From: Otatea glauca
Taxonomy: Eukaryota; Streptophyta; Magnoliopsida; Poales; Poaceae
NCBI GenBank assembly: GCA_036346275.1
Contig: CM070717.1
Span: 6,507,178 to 6,571,177 of the forward strand
Direction: 5' to 3'
DNA: 64,000 nucleotides
Shown: positions 9,600 through 20,823 of the stretch, piece after piece
Layout: each line of letters starts with the position of its first letter
How positions within the stretch are numbered: position 1 is the stretch's first letter
Program-made: the position numbers and the translations under genes
Notes under the pieces: model-generated
What the model was told of the DNA's origin: nothing
The model's input: only the letters and a program-made list of their open reading frames with translations
Databases searched by the model: none

Positions 9600-10916
9600 C
9601 TCTTGCTCGGGCTCTTAGTAGTCGTCCTCGTCTGGAAGGTCTTTCTTCTTGGCCGCCTCATCCTTCGCTGGGGCCGGCTGCTTGTTGCTTTCCCGCGCAA
9701 AACACTTCAGGGTGAAGCAGTCCTTGGCGGCGTGCTTTCTCTTGGGGTGGAAAGGACAGATCGCATCCATAACAGAATTATAATCGGGCGCCTCCCTCCG
9801 CATAGCTCGGGGCCGATTGCGTTCTGTTACCGCAACTAGCTCCTCGCCTTTTCGCTTCTTGTCTTTGTGCTTGGAGGACTCGGTCTTGTCGCCTTTACTC
9901 TTCTGTTGTGGGCGATCTTCTTGGCGCTCGGCCAGGTGTCTGAGGCCGTGGCGTAGCGGTCAGCCAATGCAAACATCTCCTTCACGGAGGCCGGGGGTTT
10001 CCTGGACATTTTCTTAATTAAGTCGGGATCACTTACCCCTTTCTGAAAGGCCGCCACCACCACTGCATCAGATACATCCCTGATGGTGTTCTTCTTCTGC
10101 ATGAAATGCCGGATGAAATCTCTCAGCGTCTCGTCCTTCTTCTGGTGTTCTTCCTCGTCCCGCTCTTGCCATCTGGCAGTGATGTCTTGGCGGAGGTCGC
10201 GGTTCAGAATTCGGCAAGCGTCTTCGACTGGTGGTGTGAGGCGTCGACTGCCTGAATTTCGACTGGTTGCAGTCCGACTGCTAGCGACACGAGTGGGTGC
10301 GTGAATGAGCTTCCCCTACCGGCTTCTCCTGATTCTGCTGAATTGCTGCCGCTGTCACCATGGCCTTGATCTGGGCCACGATCGGGGCTGCCGGGCTGTC
10401 AGACGCAATCATTGGATCCAGTGTATCAAGAAGCGTCTTGGAGGCGACGACGTTCTGCAGCGGTGTATGGAAGACGGCTTGGTCTCCCAACCTGGACTGC
10501 AGGATGTCCTCGCGGACATGGCGATCGCGCGATCGAAGCGATCGCGTCTGTACCTCCTTTCCCTTACGGAGTAGACGATCTTCCTCCGCAGCCTCTTGAA
10601 CCTCTTGCTGGCGTTGGAGATCAGTTTTCTGTTCTTCTATCGCGAAGATGCCATGCAGATCGCAGTAAATTCCTGTGACGCCGACTGGTTTACTAGCCGA
10701 CTCAGAGCGACATACCTGAGGCGGATCAGCCTGACCACTACCAGATTGGATCTGGTTTAGGTCTAAGCGAACGAGTTCTCCGCGTGCATCTGCGACGAAT
10801 TCCAGGCTTCCGAAGCGGAAAGCCTGGCCGGAGATGAAGGTGGCGGTGATTCCGCCGATCGCTGCCATCGAGTCTATAGAAAAAGATTTTAGCGCTTCCC
10901 CTACCTGGCGCGCCAA
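9600..10916 (-). pseudogene. Gag pieces of the Tat-type gypsy element
   Basis: Three minus-strand segments belong to gag. The N-terminal frame (10916-10281, 211 residues) is low-complexity with Arg/Glu-rich stretches and is not a known fold. The next frame (10102-9836) contains the conserved gag segment near MQKKNTIRDVSDAVVVAAF and KGVSDPDLIKK. The third (9803-9615) has CPFHPKRKHAAKDC, a zinc-knuckle-like motif. Part of the capsid region usually found ahead of RDFIRHF is missing, so gag has an internal deletion as well as frame breaks. It would form the particle that packages element RNA. Confidence 0.78.
10898..10916 (-). other. Primer-binding site next to the 5' LTR
   Basis: Reading out of the 5' LTR on the minus strand, the next bases are TTGGCGCGCCAGGTAGGGG. 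This TGGCGC-starting form is found just after the 5' LTR of many plant gypsy elements, where a tRNA primes minus-strand synthesis. It confirms the orientation. Confidence 0.7.
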
Positions 10917-10917
10917 C

Positions 10918-11444
10918 TGTCGACTTTTGTAGTCGGAAATAAATTTATGGGACAGGCGCTATATCTCAAACTCGAAGGTCACACAAGACAAGGGTTTAAA
11001 CAGGTTCAGGCTCTCACGGAGGAGATAATACCCTAATCTTGTGTGCTCGGATTATATGGATCACTTGGATCTAAGATTGCTCAATGCGCGATGTGCTCTG
11101 GGCGAAAGGCAATATGTGTTGAGGTGATTGCTCGATGTCTATGTTGTTGCCTGCCCTCTCCCTTATATAGTGGGGGTGGGGCGGCTTACAGAGTCCCGAT
11201 CGGTTAGGAGATTCCGATCGGTTACAGGATAAAGTTTACATCTTTATCTACCCTATTAACAACTCGGATTACAACCGTATCTTTTATATCTGAATATATA
11301 TTCAACTGTCTATAGGAGGTGCCCCTTCCATATGGCAGCAAGATTTGGTGTGGGGTTCATCCTTTGGGCCCTCTACTTGAGCCTGTCGTCTCCTTAAGTG
11401 ACGCTGGGCCTGTCATGAAGGTACCTGGTTCCATATATTCCACA
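10918..11444 (-). repeat. 5' LTR of the Tat-type gypsy element
   Basis: It aligns with 5929-6474 base for base apart from scattered substitutions and one indel of about 18 bp. On the minus strand it begins TGTGGAATATATGG and ends CAAAAGTCGACA. A TATATAAG box with GGGAGAGGGC after it lies near 11160-11172 on the minus strand, a likely LTR promoter. Confidence 0.88.
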
Positions 11445-11449
11445 ATTTT

Positions 11450-13189
11450 CCTGACCATAAATTTCATTCACAGGCTTCAAATTATGAAAGTGCACTTTTT
11501 TAAAAGCAACAATCTTCTCCTTTTCGAGATCGCGAGCTCTGTAAACTGCATTGTCTGTTCCCTGACCAATCTATACAAAAAAGAACAATGATTGAACACA
11601 TCAGGCATAAAAATCAAACTCCAACCAGGTGATATTTATAGGTGAAAACTGAAAACTTATGAGTTCAGCAAGAGTCTAAGCACACAAGTTACAGTATAGT
11701 AGTACATCTAAATTACAAAAATAAAACATTGTTTGAACTAAATGCCAGTTCCTGACGTTTTGAAGTTCAAAATGCACAATCTTAGAGTACCCCATAGTGA
11801 AACAAAATACATCCACTTTATTCTACCATCTAATCACCAGAAATTGAACAAAAGTGAAAATTGTTACGTACAACACTATATTTCCTTACCCACTTCAAAA
11901 GTGGCGCCAAACAGCTGAAAGGAATGGAAAAACTGTTTGGAGCTTGCAGCAGATGAACCTACAATTCAAACAAATGCTAGGGCTAATTACAAGTAACATC
12001 CTGGAAGGTCGAAATGGTACAAGGGTTACCAAAGCAAAATGACAGGTGAATTATGTTCATCAATTTCGAATTTTATAATGCTTGTTGAGTGCAAGCTAGG
12101 CTACTAATTATTTATTATTTCTTGTAGAACCTCTTGCAGCCTATTTATGCTCATATTTATGAAATATTGGATGCGGATGGCTGTCTAAAAGATTTATACA
12201 GGTATGAATATTTTCCTATCGATATTACTTACATTGTCTGCTAATATTCTGTTTTACTAACATGTCCTGTCCACTATCCAGGATGGTGTATACCATTTGA
12301 GGGGAAAATTAGCAGCCATTTTCGGTGAACTCCCCACTGAACAAGATTAAGAACAATATGGAAAGCGCAAGTCTCCAGAAAAATATGGATGGATGCAAGT
12401 CTCCGGAGTGATGGCTAATGCTGGAGTAGAGATTCTTATTTTATCTTTAAAAGCGCTACCTTGTGTTTGAAGAGTCGTCTTAGTGTAATTCTTATATTAT
12501 GTTAACAATTATTATGCAAACTTTTGCTGGTGTCCATCTAGTTACGCTGTTATTCATTATCATTTCTATTGTATTGTTTTTTTCTCGTGTGTTTTCTCAT
12601 TAATTACTAGTAGTAATGACAACTGCCCTCTTACTAGTAGCTTGGTGAAAATTCACTTCAGATACATGATGTCAGGTAACACCAAAACAAAGATCAATTA
12701 TTTCATTACTAGATCGATTTGTGCAAAACTGCAAATCGCAACTTCAGATCAGTACATACACAAACACACATCTATCACTCATGACTCATATCCCTATTTC
12801 TGGATCCAATAGGAAGAACATCAATCAGCCAATCACAGATCTAACAAAACAAAGATACGAGTTCTTTTTCAGCATAAGAATCGAACCCTACGTACACTCA
12901 CCAGTCATCGGCTCATCCTGCAGCTTGAACCATCTGCATGCCCCGTCGGCCACCTTGGCGCGCCGAAGGGTATAGGGTCGTCGTCGTTGGACAAACGCAA
13001 GTCTGTGCACCCCGGCCTTCGCCCTTCCTGCCGCTCGACGTAGCCAGGGGCAAGTGCAGCGCCTATGGCTATTACCGCGAGATCCAATCTGATCGCATAC
13101 GGAAATTTAAGCGCTCGCGGAAATTACACGAAAGACACGCGTTTCTTGACAATTTTACCCCTTCAAGAATTCTAGTACTCATACTACCA
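11450..13189. other. Backbone, no intact gene; one exon-like piece
   Basis: This is AT-rich sequence without recognisable protein homology. At 12128-12201 a 74-bp open segment is flanked by TTCTTGTAG and GTATGA, good splice-type borders. It reads NLLQPIYAHIYEILDADGC and onwards. I cannot name the family. A GC-rich patch at 12930-13090 has short ORFs on both strands without a known domain. Confidence 0.35.
12128..12201 (+). pseudogene. Exon-like fragment of unknown gene
   Basis: The open segment is preceded by a T-rich tract and TGTAG and followed by GTATG, so it has acceptor and donor signals. It encodes about 24 residues beginning NLLQPIYAHIYEILD. No second exon in phase was found nearby, and the following sequence soon meets stops. 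It may be a remnant of a host gene or chance. Confidence 0.3.
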
Positions 13190-13335
13190 GAGGAAGTATA
13201 ATTAAATCCTAACTAATCTGATCCATCGGATCAAAAATAATGAACGGCTAATATTAGATGTTGTGTACCGTAAAAGAGCTCTAAATAAATACAAGCTAAT
13301 TTGATTCATTAGATCAAAAAGAATGAACGGTCACC
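13190..13335. repeat. AT-rich dispersed repeat (TTTGATYCATTAGATCAAAA type)
   Basis: Within this stretch a segment like TAATTTGATTCATTAGATCA followed by AAAAAGAATGAACGG occurs twice. A related copy lies at 43435-43550 with the same AAAGAGCTC motif. It may be part of a MITE family; ends were not defined. Confidence 0.45.
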
Positions 13336-13652
13336 ACCTTGCCATGGTCCCAAATTAACTCTCAAATGCATTCTTTCATGACCCTTTGTTACTTTGTTTG
13401 TCAGCCTTCTTTGGTACAATGTGGAACTCATTAGATGCCTTCAGTTCGTAGAGTCAAGAAAATCAGTTGAACTTTTTTTTTCTTTCGAAGGCGAGTGCGT
13501 AGTACTTTTGAGCTTAATGGATCATTTGATGTAGTGAAGTAGTCTCCAGCGGAACAGTTGGTCTCACATTTGTGTGTGTTTGTACCATACACATCCAGGA
13601 CACCACCTTTTATTTGTCCATCTTGAAGCATATCATGCATATAACCTGCAAC

Positions 13653-14048
13653 CAGGTTCACAAAACCATCAAAAACCGCGGTTTTCGATCTTACCGAACC
13701 GGTTAGAGATTCAAAATCGGTCGGTAAACTGGTTTAATTCAAAAACAATTCAAAAAAATTGGAAAAATTTATGCACGTAAACCGGTCAAAAATCGGTGAA
13801 AATCGCTTGATTTTCGATGAAATCGGGCGAAAATTGCTCAAAATCAGCTCTACGGAACATTCAATTGGTTCTGTCGGTTTTTGATTAAAACCTTGAAAAC
13901 CGACTGGTTTTTTTAAAAACTGACCGGTTTTTTTATTTTTTTTTTTTCAAATTTTTATTTCTTAACCCTTCGGTTTCTCACGATTTTCGACTCGATATTT
14001 TCAGTTTTTGAATTTCGATTTTTTTCAAAAACGGTTTGGTGAACCCTG
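13653..14048. mobile_element. Non-autonomous hAT-like element
   Basis: The left end reads CAGGTTCACAAAACC, and the right end is GGTTTGGTGAACCCTG, its inverse complement with a few changes. The flanking 8-mers CCTGCAAC (13645-13652) and CCTTCTAC (14049-14056) match at 6 of 8 positions, the target duplication length of hAT elements. The interior is rich in CCGGTT, AAATCGG and TTTTCGAT motifs and has no ORF of interest. Confidence 0.65.
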
Positions 14049-14183
14049 CCTTCTACCTTCTGTCCTACAGCCTTTTCTGTTTATAACAAGTTTAGATTGG
14101 AGATGGAATGAATGTTGCATAGCTAGCTAGTTACTTGATGGCCAGAACTGTTGAGATTGGTCTTCTTCCATAGCAGCAAATGC

Positions 14184-14205
14184 TAAAATATGCCTCTCAA
14201 CCCTA
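14184..14205 (+). ncRNA. Strongly decayed miR2118-like copy
   Basis: Only the 3' part (ATGCCTCTCAACCCTA) resembles miR2118. The surrounding 14150-14480 aligns with 2640-2920 (CTTGTGAGC, ATGCCAAGACTAGTCCAAT, CTCCTGAATTGTTTTT), where a better copy sits at 2659. It is called a relic because of position in the duplicated unit, not because of sequence alone. Confidence 0.3.
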
Positions 14206-15625
14206 AAATCTTGTGAGCAAACATTTTATGGGGTGCCAACTGCCAAGAGATGAATGTGATGCCAAGACTAGTCCAATAAGATGCAAGTAGTGTCTCGTTA
14301 ATTGTATACCACAAGAGGTTTTTTACCATCCTTGGAAGATACTAAATTTACAGTAAGCTAGTACCAAGAGGTACAAAAATTCACATGCATTCTCCTATTA
14401 CTCCTGAATTGTTTTTTTAGCTTTTTGTTCTGTACAGCTTGGTGCTCGGTAAGTACTTATGGATCATCTCAAAAAGCTTTTGGTTCCAAAGAATCAACCG
14501 CCGAGTACAATGTACTGCAGTTAGATGGCTCCAAAGACAAGTACATGGCTGTACAAGTGTATGTGTTACAGAGGACATGTCACATATCCGTCATCAGTTA
14601 ACGTTGGTGATAATTAAGTGTTCAAATCACCGGGATGTCCATTCTTTCCTTCCAACGGTTGAAGTGCACAATCCTGGATATATACAGAGTCATGTTTGGC
14701 AGAGCTTTAGATTTCAGCTCCATCTCAGATCTAGAGTTTATAAGCTAAAATAAAGTAAATTAAATTTACATTTTTAGTCTAAAATGTAAACAAGATGACT
14801 CACCTAAACACTCTTAATGTACCCACAGCTCTAGCCAAGGTTCAAATTTTCATTTCGGAGCCGAAAACAGCAACCCCGGCGGTAGCAGTTTTGGCAAAAA
14901 ACCGAACGGTTTGGAAATTCAAACTAGTTTGAAATGTGGTCAAACCTACGCGCGAAAATCGCTCAGTGCCGGGTTGGAAAAATGTGGGGAAAATCCAAAA
15001 AAATTGGAAAAAATTGCAAACAAATGTTTTAAATTTTGTAAAAATACAGGGAAGGCTAAAATTGAGTAAAAATGTAATAAATATATAAATAAGGTATGTG
15101 AAAATATGAAAAAAAAATCCAGTATGATCTCTCTTAAATATGGAAAAAATTTGACATAGCCTTTGCTATATTTTAGATAATTGGAAGTTATAAATTAGGT
15201 ATTTAGCAATAATATGTCAACAAATAATCTTTCATTTGATCTACTCACGTATCAATCGAACAAGTGCAAAGATAGGCATTTAGCAATAATATTCAACAAC
15301 TAATATTTTATTTCAATACTACTTACATATCAATCCAACAAGTACAGAAATAGGCATTCACATAATGATATACCAATACCATTCACATATTAACACCATT
15401 TACATTTCAATACCTTACAAAAATTGCTTGTGTAAATAATTTGAAAGAAATTGCTTGTGTCAAGTTGCATGTTGTACAACAAAATAAGTACAAAATATAA
15501 CTAGCGGTACAGAGTACAACTTCCATACTAAAGTTTTGGTAGTTCATGCATGCGTATAACGAGAAGTAAGCTTTCCAATATTGGATAATTTCTGTGCATA
15601 CAAACATCGCTACTTGAATAAACAG

Positions 15626-15899
15626 TACTCTCTTCGTTGATAAATATAAGGCGTATTTTGACTTGGCACAAGGATTAAAGTTGTAGTGAAATTGAGAAAG
15701 ACATGAGAGAAAATGACTTACATATCCCTCTTAATTGTCTTGAAATATGAGAGATAATACTTTATATAGGTGGTAATGAATAAATGCATATGGTAGAGAG
15801 AGAATAAATAGGGGTATAGGTGGAAAGGCTCATTAAATCTACATACACGTCTTATATTTTTCAATAAGATCATTCAAACTATACGCCTTATATTTAGTA
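15626..15899. mobile_element. Stowaway-like MITE, degenerate
   Basis: The left side begins TACTCTCTTCGTTGATAAAT and goes on to ATAAGGCGTAT. The right side carries the inverse complement ATACGCCTTATATTTAGTA. The CTCYCTTCGTT start and TA-ended borders resemble grass Stowaway-type MITEs. The right end lacks the outer ten bases. Confidence 0.45.
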
Positions 15900-15919
15900 C
15901 CATTTTTTGGTGTCGTCCA

Positions 15920-16155
15920 TTGCCACTAAATATACTTCAACAAATATTGTTACTAAATATAATTCAACAAATATTTTTACTAAATATAATTGAACAAATA
16001 TTGGTACTAAATATATTTCAACAAATGTTGCTGCTAAATACACTTCAACAAATATTGCTACTTGATATAATTGAACAAATATTGCTACTTGACATATTTC
16101 AACAAATATTGCTACTTGACATACTTGAACAAATATTGCTACTAAAAATACTTCT
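15920..16155. repeat. 30-bp minisatellite, about 8 units
   Basis: Units run CTAAATATAATTCAACAAATATTGTTA with small changes, period 30 bp. Because 30 is a multiple of three, both strands show open frames with ten-residue repeats (for example VAIFVEVYL on the minus strand). Those frames are by-products of the repeat and should not be read as genes. Confidence 0.85.
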
Positions 16156-16427
16156 AATTTCTTTTTTTTTTTTGCTTTTTCTATTTTCACAATTTTGAAT
16201 GGCTCAAAAACATCTTCAAACTTTGTTTTTTCAAAAAAAAAATCACACTAGAGGTCATAAAGCAATTAATGCTAATTTTAGGGATTTTTTGAATAAATTT
16301 TTTAAATTTGAATTTGAATTCTACCGGTAAACTGTTTGGTTTCTATTCTCGAACTGGAGCGGTACGGTCAAAAACTGAGCGGTTTACCGTGGTTTTGTTA
16401 ACCCTGACTCCAGCTCTATAAATTTCT

Positions 16428-16513
16428 GGAGCTAGGAATATCTTGCTTCACAAACTTCATGGATTTTGATGGAGCTAGGAATATCTTGCTTCACAAACTT
16501 CATAGATTTTGAT
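16428..16513 (+). repeat. 43-bp tandem duplication
   Basis: Two adjacent copies, 16428-16470 and 16471-16513, begin GGAGCTAGGAATATCTTGC and differ at a single base (GGATTTT against AGATTTT). It lies in the right half of the split MITE. Confidence 0.95.
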
Positions 16514-16529
16514 GGAGCTGTGTCAAACA

Positions 16530-16722
16530 CCCCGTAATTTTGTAATAACAGCATGATTTGAGTATTTGACTTAGCCCCTGTTCATTGTTCGAGACTAGAT
16601 TTATGACCATCCATTGCATTCCGTACACATGATCTGTTCTCGTGTAATTTAAACTGAAAGATGGATACCGACAAAATATACTTAGAACGGACGTCCAGCT
16701 GCTAGTTCTGTCCTAATATATA
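16530..16722. other. Short backbone before the Helitron
   Basis: No gene is seen. It ends in the AT-rich TAATATATA that forms the left target flank of the Helitron. Confidence 0.5.
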
Positions 16723-16751
16723 CTAGGTATGTATGCGCGCCACGCCGCGCA
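16723..16751 (-). terminator. Helitron 3' terminal hairpin and CTAG end
   Basis: Stem arms at 16734-16739 and 16746-16751 pair perfectly (TGCGCG with CGCGCA), with six bases in the loop. Seven bases separate the stem from CTAG at 16723-16726. This is the rolling-circle stop signal of Helitrons. Confidence 0.8.
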
Positions 16752-17659
16752 AGTGGGTTCCAAAGACACAGGATTCATTGCATGACATTTTTTTTAAGTT
16801 CTTCATTCTGAGCAGAGGAAGAAGTAAGAAAATCGTAGATGATTTACGATGGGAAAAAAATGAGATCTGTATGTTGCGGTGACAAGGTGACAGAGACAGC
16901 CGTTTATCTTATCGAGAAAGATAAGCTGATATAAAGGAAACAAAGGAACAACGTTTGTCCAAGCGATCATAGAAAGGTTTATATGATGGGACTACATTTA
17001 CATAGGGGATTGTTGCGGATTATAGATATCAAACCTTATAATATCTGGTCTGTGATGCTTGCAGAGAACAAATAGCTAAAGTTCCATCTAGACTGTAGTG
17101 CAAAGCAAGCGAACCTTCAAAAGGAAAGATATGCGCAACAAAAGAAAAGCAGAAAAGCTGAAGACAAAGTGATATCTTCTTCTCTCTTTTTTTTTTTTTG
17201 CGCTAATATTTATCAATTAGGGACCCAGCTTACGTTGCAGACCAAAAGACGTAGTCATAGGAGAAAATATACAAGTGCTATTCACATAAAAAAGCTAGCT
17301 ATCTTCGTAAGCGTTGATCTGCAAGCAAGAGAAGGCAGATTGTGAGAATAGATCGTTAGAGCTGACTGTAAGGAAACATTGGAGGAAACAATATAAGCCA
17401 CTATGATGTTCAACGATTTTATATGGAATAATACGATTGCATGTGGGAAGTCTACAATAGTATACCTTAGGCTATATTTTTTTGATGTCGTGGAATAGTT
17501 TTTTCGCAGGGTGTTTTTTTTCGGATTCTTGTGTTGGTCTGCAAACAAGGTGTGTAGTTGATCAGAGCGATAAGCACTGGTATATAACAGGTGTTTTATT
17601 TCTATAGGCAGGGATAGAATTACAAAGTATAATAGACTGTAGCAAAAAATATGATAATA

Positions 17660-20114
17660 TCACCTCTTAGAGGATTTTTGAGATGATTCAGGTAACTGAG
17701 AGCCTTCACCTAGAGCAGGTGTTTCAGGTGTGGTGTTTTGAGGCTGAGTGAAAAGCGCAGGCATTCGATAAGTACAGAACGAAAGAAGTATACGAAATAG
17801 GTATAATGCGAGTAACAATGCAATAATATGTTTCGTACCTTCAAAGAACAAGTAATTGTTGGTGTTGGAGGTGTTAATGCTAGCGCGGGTATCACAGCTG
17901 GAGGAGGAGATGCTACATTGGTTGTAGAAACATGTTGATCTTCATGAGTTAGCTCTGTTTGTGTGCTGTCACGCAGTAGTAATGGAGCCTTGCCTTTGGC
18001 TAGCGAAAGGGAATCATTAAGATCCAAGCGTGATAGTATGGAGCGTACACGGAATGTTGGATTTTCGGACTGTAATGATCCTTCTGACATTTCAACAATC
18101 AATTCGTATTTGCATCCGATTGTAGCCTTTATTTCTGCTGGTATATATCCTTGTTGTTCTTCGCTTGTTGTAAGTAATAGCATGGGGGGTTTTTCAACTA
18201 AATTTTGGGCTACATTACCAAAGGACATAAACTCTGCAGCAGGAGAATCGTTCTTTTCATCGGTATCAAGATCAGTACCATATATGTTTATCCTATACCT
18301 GTTTTGTGATTGGGAGAATATATTACATTTTACAGCTAGCGCGATATTGTGATATAGCAGTATGAATATAGTTGTGATTTATATGAGCTTGTGTAGATTA
18401 TTATACCTTGGCTCTGCAGTCTTAACACCACATCTTCGACATTTGTAGCTATCTCCATCTTGAAAAGTTTTCTTCCAACATGAAGAGCATGCCATATACC
18501 ACCATGGTTGATGTGGTACTAAATCTTTGATAAAGATATTGATTTTGAACGGTTGGCCCTATTTGGTAAACAATATAGAATAGATAGAAATAATAAGCGT
18601 AGCAATAATATAATTCATGGAAGAGATGGATAAGGTTTTTTTTTTAGTTGGCTACCAGAGATTCATTGGGTATAAGGTTTATGAGTTCTCGGACTGTTGT
18701 GCAATTTGGTTCGCTTTTACCATGGTTGTCTCCTTGATATTCAATCTGGTGCGGATGGTTGGTAAGTCTATGCAAGACAATATGAGTTAAAATAAGCAGA
18801 ATGTGCATTGTTGGAGTAACAAATTGTATAGGACACGCGATAACACTTTGATTGGAGAAAGAGAAGGCGAAAACGATTACATGTTACGTAGAGCGTGAAT
18901 TTCTGGGATCGGTATGTTAATATACCACTTGCATGCATAAGTGCTCTGCAATGTAATTCGGCCTACATATGTATGAGAAAGTATTGTTAGCTAATCGTAA
19001 TGCGCATCACATTTGAAATGAGATAAACCATACATGGTACATGCGGAATACGAATAGATTATGATAAGTGAAAAGCAGCGGCAGCAAACCTGAGTACGTT
19101 CCAACTAACATGCCAACAAACAGGGCAAGGATCGGTTCATTGTGAGAAGTGTTTTGCAACATGTCAGTTTTGAACGTTTGAGCATGTTGGCTCCACAATG
19201 TTATAATAGTTGTTTCACTGTGAAATAAATCGGTAAATGAGTAAACATCTGTATAGAGAGTCTATTATATTGGTGAGGAAATGAATAATCGCAGAGTAAC
19301 GAAAATGCATGAAAGTGAAACACATCTAAAACGCAGGTACCTTCCATCAACTACGGTGATGGTACGTCGAACGGTCGGGCCAAGCCTTGTAGTTGTCTCA
19401 GTGATAGGCGAAATGGCAGCTATCTGGGCGACAATATCTGAAGAAGAACATAAAAATAATGAAAAGCAAAATAAAAGAAGAAAACACAATAGTCATAAGG
19501 AGGTATCAAAAATGAGATACGAAGTGATTGACCTGTCAGCAAAGTTGTTTTACCAATACGAGGAGCGAGATCGGATAATGGAATAGCATTGTAAGCATAC
19601 ATAGGAAAATCATTTGGTTCTAGGAAAATCTCACTGACCCTAGTATATTTCGAGAATCGAGCTAGATTTTTTCCATCAACAGGTTTATAACTGTCTTTCG
19701 CTTCAAGAACCTCAAAGTATTCAATTTCATAAACAGATTGCTCCTTTAATACGGATGTAAACTTATGAAGCCATCTCTGAGGAACCAGGCCTTGCATAAC
19801 GTTTCCCTACACGATAAGGCAAGTGAGAAGAAGGAAGCAAAAATTCTACAAGTTACAAGAAGCTTTATAGAGCTGTTCTGTAATAGGTTATATGTAATAG
19901 AAACACAAAATGTTAGAACAGAGCAGCGATGTAGGTTCATAAGTAGTAAAAGGTGTGGAAAATGTCAAACCTCTTTGTCAATCATCACAAAATCTAAGCG
20001 GTATATATCCGCTGGATTCTGTGGGTTGGAAAATTCCCAAACACGCGCTAATCGCACAAGGATCTTCCATTTATGCGAGTTCTGGCTGACGTCGGTTAGC
20101 AAGGAGTACGACAT
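17660..20114 (-). CDS. Helitron-encoded replication protein A-like protein (multi-exon)
   Basis: The gene reads on the minus strand. Exons I could phase are 20114-19971 (start MSYSLLTDVSQ; KWKILVRLARVWEF), 19806-19533 (MQGLVPQRWLHKF, ending near KTTLLTG), 19437-19341 (DIVAQIAAISPI), 19217-19090 (WSQHAQTF, PILALFVGMLVGTYSG) and 18962-18888 (YINIPIPEIHAL). Their GT/AG borders and phases agree. Later pieces hold a zinc ribbon (CSSC near 18500 and CRRC near 18440) and an OB-fold tail (YRINIYGTD near 18300 to about 17850). The last exon ends QKSSKR at the stop 17660-17662. The order DBD-A, DBD-B, zinc ribbon matches RPA large subunits, which bind single-stranded DNA; plant Helitrons often carry such a gene. 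Exon 5-6 joining near 18888-18775 was not resolved. No clear stop was found in the phased exons, so it may still be translatable. Confidence 0.82.
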
Positions 20115-20139
20115 CGCTAATCTGTATAATGCATAAGCG

Positions 20140-20820
20140 CTTAGTAAAATGAGAGGGGTTGATCAAATATGTAGATATAAGTACAAATTGTAAAACACAT
20201 CATGCTAGGCACCTTAAAACGCATGAAGGGCAGCAGTAAACGCAGAAGTCAACGATGTCTAAAATACGTGAATTGATAAAAGGAGTATAAGACGTTAAAC
20301 ACGATAGTTGTAAACCTAGAACACACATTGAAGTCAGTGTGGCGAACCATAAGTGATGCATAGTAGAATAAGCATGCGTAGATTTAAGGGCGAAGAAGAA
20401 CGGAAACACAGGTGAAACTAAAAAGAAGCCATATAAATCGCGCAGAAAGAAAATCGATTTATACTGTAGGAGATTTTTTGGTGTCATAGATTAAACATGA
20501 AGCAAGGCGAGCAATCGCGAATGTAAAAGGAAGAGAAAAAATGAAGCTAGTCGAAAAGGGCAATGGTGTTACCTTGTTTGTTTTCGACGAACGGAGAAAG
20601 AAGATCCAAGCAAACTCCTGCCATTACAGATTAAATACGAAACGAGGTGAGCAGGTAGTACTGTAAAAGGAAGAGGAAAGAGGAATCTATCCGAAGAGGG
20701 CAACGAGTTTAATCTTTTTATTTTTGAAGAATCAAGATAGAAAACGTGAACAAATCTGTTGATGCATAGAATCCGAACGCATCTAGCAAAAAAAGATATG
20801 AACAACAGATGCAGCGAAAA
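20140..20820. other. Helitron spacer with a degenerate tandem duplication
   Basis: Two copies of about 130 bp (20487-20615 and 20628-20755) share ATTAAA, GAGCA, TGTAAAAGGAAGAG and AAAGGGCAA or AGAGGGCAA motifs in the same order. No helicase motif is seen on the minus strand, although the SF1 helicase of a complete Rep/helicase would lie here. Confidence 0.5.
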
Positions 20821-20823
20821 TAG

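Larger units (their letters stand above)
5929..11444 (-). mobile_element. Non-autonomous Ty3/gypsy element of the Tat type
   Basis: Two direct LTRs flank a 4.4-kb interior. The LTRs are TG...CA-bounded on the minus strand, and the flanking 5-mers ATTCT (5924-5928) and ATTTT (11445-11449) are a plausible decayed target duplication. On the minus strand the order is 5' LTR, primer site, gag pieces, aspartic protease and then an abrupt end. Nothing of reverse transcriptase, RNase H or integrase is present. A second ORF on the opposite strand, an 80-bp tandem array and the 3' LTR follow. Antisense ORFs and variable repeats near the 3' LTR are known in the Tat lineage of plant gypsy elements. Loss of pol means it could only move with enzymes supplied by other elements. 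Confidence 0.85.
14834..16410. mobile_element. hAT-like element nested in the MITE, exact 8-bp duplication
   Basis: The 8-mer CAGCTCTA stands at 14826-14833 and again, unchanged, at 16411-16418. The element starts GCCAAGGTTCAAATT and ends TTAACCCTGACTC, weakly inverted ends of the CARGGTT type seen in the element at 13653. It contains a smaller MITE-like repeat (15626-15899) and a 30-bp tandem array. No transposase homology is visible, so it is non-autonomous. Confidence 0.65.
14693..16529. mobile_element. MITE of the TGTTTGGCAGAGCT type, split by a nested insertion
   Basis: The left end TGTTTGGCAGAGCT at 14693 and the right end AGCTGTGTCAAACA at 16529 are inverse complements with few mismatches. 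Further GAGCTCC/AGCTCC motifs lie inside both ends. The two halves are separated by a 1577-bp element (14834-16410). Without that insert the MITE would be about 250 bp. No target duplication was settled. Confidence 0.55.

Noticed and set aside
10510..10550. Palindromic GCGATCGCGCGATCG words as a regulatory site
   Set aside because: They lie inside the gag reading frame of the gypsy element, where the RSLRSRDRHV codons explain them.
15894..16198. Repeat proteins of 92-98 residues on both strands
   Set aside because: They only reflect the 30-bp minisatellite.
20200..20487. Minus-strand ORF of 95 residues as remaining helicase
   Set aside because: No Walker A, DEAD-like or other SF1 motif; the sequence is hydrophobic and unlike a helicase.
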